Shown: one piece after another, positions 30,459 to 33,125 of the stretch
How the letters are laid out: each line of letters begins with the position of its first letter
Numbering within the stretch: the stretch's first letter is position 1
Origin: an uncultured Verrucomicrobiales bacterium
Lineage (GTDB): Bacteria; Verrucomicrobiota; Verrucomicrobiia; Verrucomicrobiales; Akkermansiaceae
DNA length: 33,125 nt
Direction: 5' to 3'
NCBI GenBank assembly: GCA_937905985.1
Contig: CALCWC010000035.1
Location: forward strand, 1-33,125
Made by a program: the position numbers and the translations under genes
Notes under the pieces: model-generated
The model's input: only the letters and a program-made list of their open reading frames with translations
Told to the model about the DNA's origin: nothing
Databases searched by the model: none

Positions 30459-30822
30459 TGACGCGCCGCCGCTGAAAATCCTTTACAAAAAAAGGAGCAG
30501 CGTTACACTATACCTGTCTTCCCTCCCATGTCTCGTTTCATCTCACCTGATGCCCCCTTTCCTGAGCGATGGGAGCAAGAGCTTTCCGTCATGGAAAACT
30601 GCCGCAGCTATTTTGCTGATTGGCGGGAGCGCCGCCGCGAGCTGACACTCACGCAGCATGAGCTGGCTGAGCGTCTCCGCACGGCGTTTGACGGTGTGAG
30701 CTGCGGGGACAGTCTGGGCTACATGAGCGGCTTTGCCGAGGATGACTACTGTGAGAAGGATATCATCGACGCTTTCATGCAGCGGGAGCAGCGGACGTAC
30801 TGGCCCGCCATCACGCCCGATT
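30459..30822 (+). repeat. Direct duplication, copy 2
   Basis: This segment matches 27975-28336. The extra GTGACGCACCGCC just before it (30444-30456) looks like a further partial copy of the left edge. Confidence 0.88.
30482..30509 (+). promoter_or_regulatory. Promoter of the DUF6714-type gene
   Basis: TTTACA (30482-30487), a 16-nt spacer and TACACT (30504-30509) lie 18 nt before the ATG at 30528. It is conserved in the other copy at 27998-28025. Confidence 0.65.
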
Positions 30823-31199
30823 GGCTCTTCGGCTTGAACGAGTGTCTCTGCTACGTCACCCCGGAGGGCTTTCGCTTTCTGCTGCCCGCCTACATGCTGG
30901 CGGATTTGCAGTACAGCTACCCCGACTGGGTCGGGTTGGATTTCCATTTCTTTTCTGCATTCAATGTCGAAGGGAAGTTTTCCCTCTTCACCCCCGCTCA
31001 ACGCGACTGCGTGACAGACTATGTGAACGAAAAACGCCTGGAAGAACTGAGGGAGGAAATCAGGGACGATTGGAGCCTCGGCACATGGAAACACCTCCTC
31101 CCATGGGAAAAGGCCGCCCTGCCGCCCGATGCCGACGAGAAACGCGCCGCTGAGGAGATTCTGTGCGCCTACATGGACAAACACGGAATTGAATTGTAA
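30528..31199 (+). CDS. DUF6714-like protein
   Basis: The 223-residue acidic protein has no signal peptide or membrane helix. The middle contains LAERLRTAFDGVSCGDSLGY, EKDIIDAFMQREQRTYWPAI and CYVTPEGFRFLLPAYMLADL, the pattern of DUF6714 proteins: an N-terminal helix with a variable loop, then an F/Y-rich strand reading EGFRFxLPAYM. The second half is helix-rich with charged clusters (EKRLEELREEIRDDW). No function is established for this family to my knowledge. It is the intact copy; a broken copy lies 2.5 kb upstream. It may be a recent paralog expansion or the target of a recombination event. A weak hairpin (CAAAAAG/CTTTTTG, 31266-31287) follows. Confidence 0.75.
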   Translation: MSRFISPDAPFPERWEQELSVMENCRSYFADWRERRRELTLTQHELAERLRTAFDGVSCGDSLGYMSGFAEDDYCEKDIIDAFMQREQRTYWPAITPDWLFGLNECLCYVTPEGFRFLLPAYMLADLQYSYPDWVGLDFHFFSAFNVEGKFSLFTPAQRDCVTDYVNEKRLEELREEIRDDWSLGTWKHLLPWEKAALPPDADEKRAAEEILCAYMDKHGIEL

Positions 31200-31521
31200 G
31201 AGCGGGAAGTATACGCACCTCCCTTTGGGCAACCGGCCTGACGGACGGTGCTCACTCCCACCAGGCAAAAAGCGTGAAGCCTTTTTGTGACTGTGATTTT
31301 TAGTGACTCTAAAACATTGTATATAAACACTTTGTAAAAATTAACCCCATTTTCTGAAAATTACCCTAAAATTTGCCATGACTCATAACGGGTTGTAGAA
31401 ACCTTTTGGAAAAGGCGCGTTATCAATGTTTTATAAAGCGCATTAACATTACGCGTTTGCATTCACATTGATGTGATTTATGACGTGATTGGGGGATAAA
31501 TGTGTTGTAGTATTGCCACAA
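31200..31521. other. AT-rich non-coding stretch after the DUF6714-type gene
   Basis: There is no supportable gene. GC drops sharply from about 31280. Visible structures are a weak terminator-like hairpin at 31266-31287 and a palindrome CCTTTTGGAAAAGG (31402-31415). The base composition differs from the core genome and marks the left edge of a probable acquired region. Confidence 0.55.
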
Positions 31522-31743
31522 CTATCCGTGTGGGTGATAGTCATACCGGATGTTGCATAGGTACGAGCAAGCTGCTGACGTAATACTTGCATTGTCTTTC
31601 CGAGACACCACAAATTTGTCCACCGTTACTGTCTCTGCCGTAATGGCAAAAGTAGGAATGTTGTTGAGGGCTGTACGCTTCATGCCTGTATTATACACAG
31701 TCCATTGAGACAACCCAGAGCGTTTGCATGAACGTATTTTCAT
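31522..31743 (-). CDS. Small orphan protein, coupled to the upstream gene
   Basis: The 73-residue product has no recognisable domain. It is rich in Ser/Thr/Asn and has two cysteines near the C terminus (SAACSYLCNIRYDY). The main evidence for it being real is the ATGA overlap: its ATG (31743-31741) overlaps the stop of the preceding gene by 4 nt, the usual sign of translational coupling. The base composition is AT-rich like its partner. A second possible start is Met21. It could be an accessory partner of the membrane protein upstream or the remnant of a longer gene. No catalytic motif is visible. Confidence 0.4.
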   Translation of the reverse strand: MKIRSCKRSGLSQWTVYNTGMKRTALNNIPTFAITAETVTVDKFVVSRKDNASITSAACSYLCNIRYDYHPHG

Positions 31744-32255
31744 ATTACTATTTCTACTGAATGGAAGTGCAATACAACTATTGTTTGTTTTGCATTTGTA
31801 TATAATTCGAAATACACCTTATAAGTCTCACCATTGCTGAAAACATGCACGGATTTAATTTCGAATGAGTTCCACGTATTTGAATCTATAACATCAGAAA
31901 TCTGTTTTAACCCCAAGTATTTTGCATTGCGTGCTATAGTTGAAATACCTACTTGGGAAGGATCGGGTGATAACCCATTACATTGGACAATTTTTTTTAT
32001 CCATTCTGAATCTGCTTCAAAAATAATAATAGATGAATAGTCCATCATCCCTTCAGATTCAAATATCATAGGGTAACGCGGATTTTTTTGTTTAGGAATC
32101 TTAAAAAAATGAGTGTAGGGAGGCAATACAGCCCTGTTATTTTCGCTGCTCTGAGACACTTCTCTGCTGCATGTATACATAACCACCACTATGATAACAG
32201 AAACAGCGAAACAAAAGCACCATATTCCTCTTTTTGTTATGTTTTTTATTGACAT
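31740..32255 (-). CDS. Membrane-anchored orphan protein in an AT-rich island
   Basis: The 171-residue product has a basic N terminus (SIKNITKRG), one transmembrane helix (about residues 11-28) and a soluble domain that is probably periplasmic. The domain contains SSIIIFEADSEWIKKIVQ, a segment with ISDVIDSNTWNSFEIKSV, and a final beta-rich stretch TYKVYFELYTNAKQTIVVLHF. No family is recognised. Codon and base composition differ clearly from the surrounding genes. A -10-like GATAAT lies 9 nt before the ATG. It overlaps the next gene by 4 nt. The small soluble domain on a membrane anchor is reminiscent of immunity or accessory proteins next to mobile elements, but there is no direct evidence. 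Confidence 0.55.
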   Translation of the reverse strand: MSIKNITKRGIWCFCFAVSVIIVVVMYTCSREVSQSSENNRAVLPPYTHFFKIPKQKNPRYPMIFESEGMMDYSSIIIFEADSEWIKKIVQCNGLSPDPSQVGISTIARNAKYLGLKQISDVIDSNTWNSFEIKSVHVFSNGETYKVYFELYTNAKQTIVVLHFHSVEIVI

Positions 32256-32774
32256 CTTCGTTTTATTATCCTGTTCGAATTAACGTATCATTGCCATCCC
32301 ATAGAGGGATGAAGTTGAGGTTAAAGGGAGTCTATCAGTTCCGGGCCGGATTTTCAAGCATATGGTTCAACGTTGCGACCCCAGGATGGCATGCCGGGGC
32401 GATGGAAACGAAGTGCGCTGCGGGCCGGGTGCTGGGCACAACGCTGTTTTCGATGTGGAATTCAATGTCGGACATAATTTTTGGTTTTGTATGTATTTTG
32501 GGTGAGCTCGCCACTTCCAGCCGCCCCCGCGGCCGATGGCAATCTCTACCCTATATAAGCAGGCTGGAGGGCAAAATGTCGATTTTTTTCAAAAAAAAAA
32601 TCACGCCAAGCCTAACCGAATACGCAATAGTTAAAATACAATGTGTTATAGGCTTAACTTTTTTTGACATGTTTTTTCAACCGTAGCCCCAAGACCGCTC
32701 TTTGGCTCGAAAAGCCCCCCTCAATCTCCTCCGCGGGGGGTTGTGGGATGAAGCAAAGGCTAAAGAAGTGGTGT
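32256..32774. other. Long stretch without a supportable gene
   Basis: Open frames here have no recognisable protein features. The composition switches within the stretch: AT-rich to 32300, GC-rich 32340-32570, then A/T runs around 32580-32660. This patchwork suggests an insertion boundary. The left end of the IS element should lie between about 32690 and 32775, but I cannot identify its inverted repeat without the right end. Confidence 0.45.
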
Positions 32775-32803
32775 TTGACATGGTTGCCGATTACACTCAT
32801 AAT
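32775..32803 (+). promoter_or_regulatory. Leaderless promoter of the transposase gene
   Basis: TTGACA (32775-32780), a 17-nt spacer and CATAAT (32798-32803) end exactly 6 nt before the ATG at 32810, so +1 is predicted at the start codon. Confidence 0.65.
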
Positions 32804-32809
32804 CGTCGT

Positions 32810-33125
32810 ATGCTCCACAAGACAAACACCGGGGAGAGGTTATCGGTACTGAGCCAGATTTGCAAGCTTGTTCCGCCGCATGTGGTGGCAAAAACGCTCC
32901 GCTCCCTTGCGGAGGAACACAAAATCAAGATCCAGACCTGCGTGTTCTCGGTTTGGAGCCATATCGTGAGCCTCATCTACTGCCATGTGGCACACTGCCT
33001 GAGCATTAACGGCATCTGCGACTCGCTCGGCCTGCACTGCGCTCTGCTCAACTCCATCCGCAACGCCACAGCCCCGCGGCGCAACACCCTGGCCCATGCC
33101 AACAAAACGCGCAGCAGCGAGGCTA
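32810..33125 (+). CDS. IS4-family transposase, N-terminal part (runs off the window)
   Basis: From the ATG at 32810 an open frame runs to the window end (105 codons). The translation starts MLHKTNTGERLSVLSQICKL and contains VPPHVVAKTLRSLAEEHKIK, CVFSVWSHIVSLIYCHVAH, CLSINGICDSLGLH, and near the end NTLAHANKTRSSE. This is the DUF4372-type N-terminal domain of IS4-like transposases, where xSWSHFVALIFAQLAG-type and LSHANKxR motifs are constant. The DDE catalytic domain should follow outside the window. No frameshift is seen so far. Its GC content is higher than the AT-rich island beside it. The start is fixed by a leaderless-type promoter. Confidence 0.85.
   Translation, partial: MLHKTNTGERLSVLSQICKLVPPHVVAKTLRSLAEEHKIKIQTCVFSVWSHIVSLIYCHVAHCLSINGICDSLGLHCALLNSIRNATAPRRNTLAHANKTRSSEA

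Noticed and set aside
32234..32686. 150-residue plus-strand frame before the transposase
   Set aside because: No domain, spans abrupt changes in base composition, and includes poly-A-encoded lysines.
32303..32770. Similar GGGATGAAGnnnAGGnTAAAG strings at about 32307 and 32746
   Set aside because: Similarity stops after about 20 nt with no flanking match; too short to call a repeat or IS end.

Overview
The window looks like a chromosomal segment of a Verrucomicrobiota bacterium, most probably a gut-associated Akkermansia relative. Supporting points are a Minf_1886-type protein (a family confined to Verrucomicrobia and Planctomycetes), a high-GC core genome, secreted host-directed enzymes, a hexosamine kinase/nucleotidyltransferase pair, almost no Shine-Dalgarno sequences, and many AT-rich palindromic repeats between genes. 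The species assignment is inference.

Layout. 1-870: a GNAT toxin-antitoxin-like pair of lower GC. 888-4663 (minus): operon polA-ispF-cinA. 4842-6017: an M42 aminopeptidase with a histone-H1-like tail. 6381-7136 (minus): a type IV pilin-like protein. 7244-8638 (minus): metX and a zinc-independent type L36 gene. 8753-13062: two glycosyltransferases (minus) divergent from an O-antigen ligase/polymerase-like membrane protein. 13185-14189: a proline-rich repeat membrane protein and thioredoxin. 14274-16735: two tandem secreted metzincin-like proteases. 16926-18343 (minus): a Minf_1886 protein translationally coupled to agmatine deiminase. 18488-19939: a putative DNA-binding protein and a ZIP metal transporter. 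20022-22042: a nucleotidyltransferase with a NahK-like hexosamine kinase. 22458-24137 (minus): pyrH-frr-bactofilin. 24214-25203 (minus): an outer-membrane protein. 25365-25536: tRNA-Phe and tRNA-Pro. 25699-27977: an IdeS/Mac-like cysteine protease and a small membrane protein. 27975-31199: a segment bounded by two direct copies of a DUF6714-type gene, one broken, enclosing pyrophosphatase and a secreted SGNH esterase. 31200-33125: an AT-rich island with two overlapping orphan genes and the start of an IS4-type transposase.

How the genes work together. Housekeeping genes (polA, ispF, frr, pyrH, ppa, trx, tRNAs) alternate with genes for life on host glycoproteins: the metzincin pair, the IdeS-like protease, the SGNH esterase and the pilin at or outside the envelope; hexosamine salvage through the NahK/nucleotidyltransferase pair; and surface glycan assembly through the two glycosyltransferases and the ligase.

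The most striking genome-scale signal is regulatory. About ten genes have a sigma70-type promoter whose -10 box ends only 6-11 nt before the start codon, which predicts leaderless or near-leaderless mRNAs. Three families of dispersed palindromic repeats occupy many of the larger intergenic gaps.
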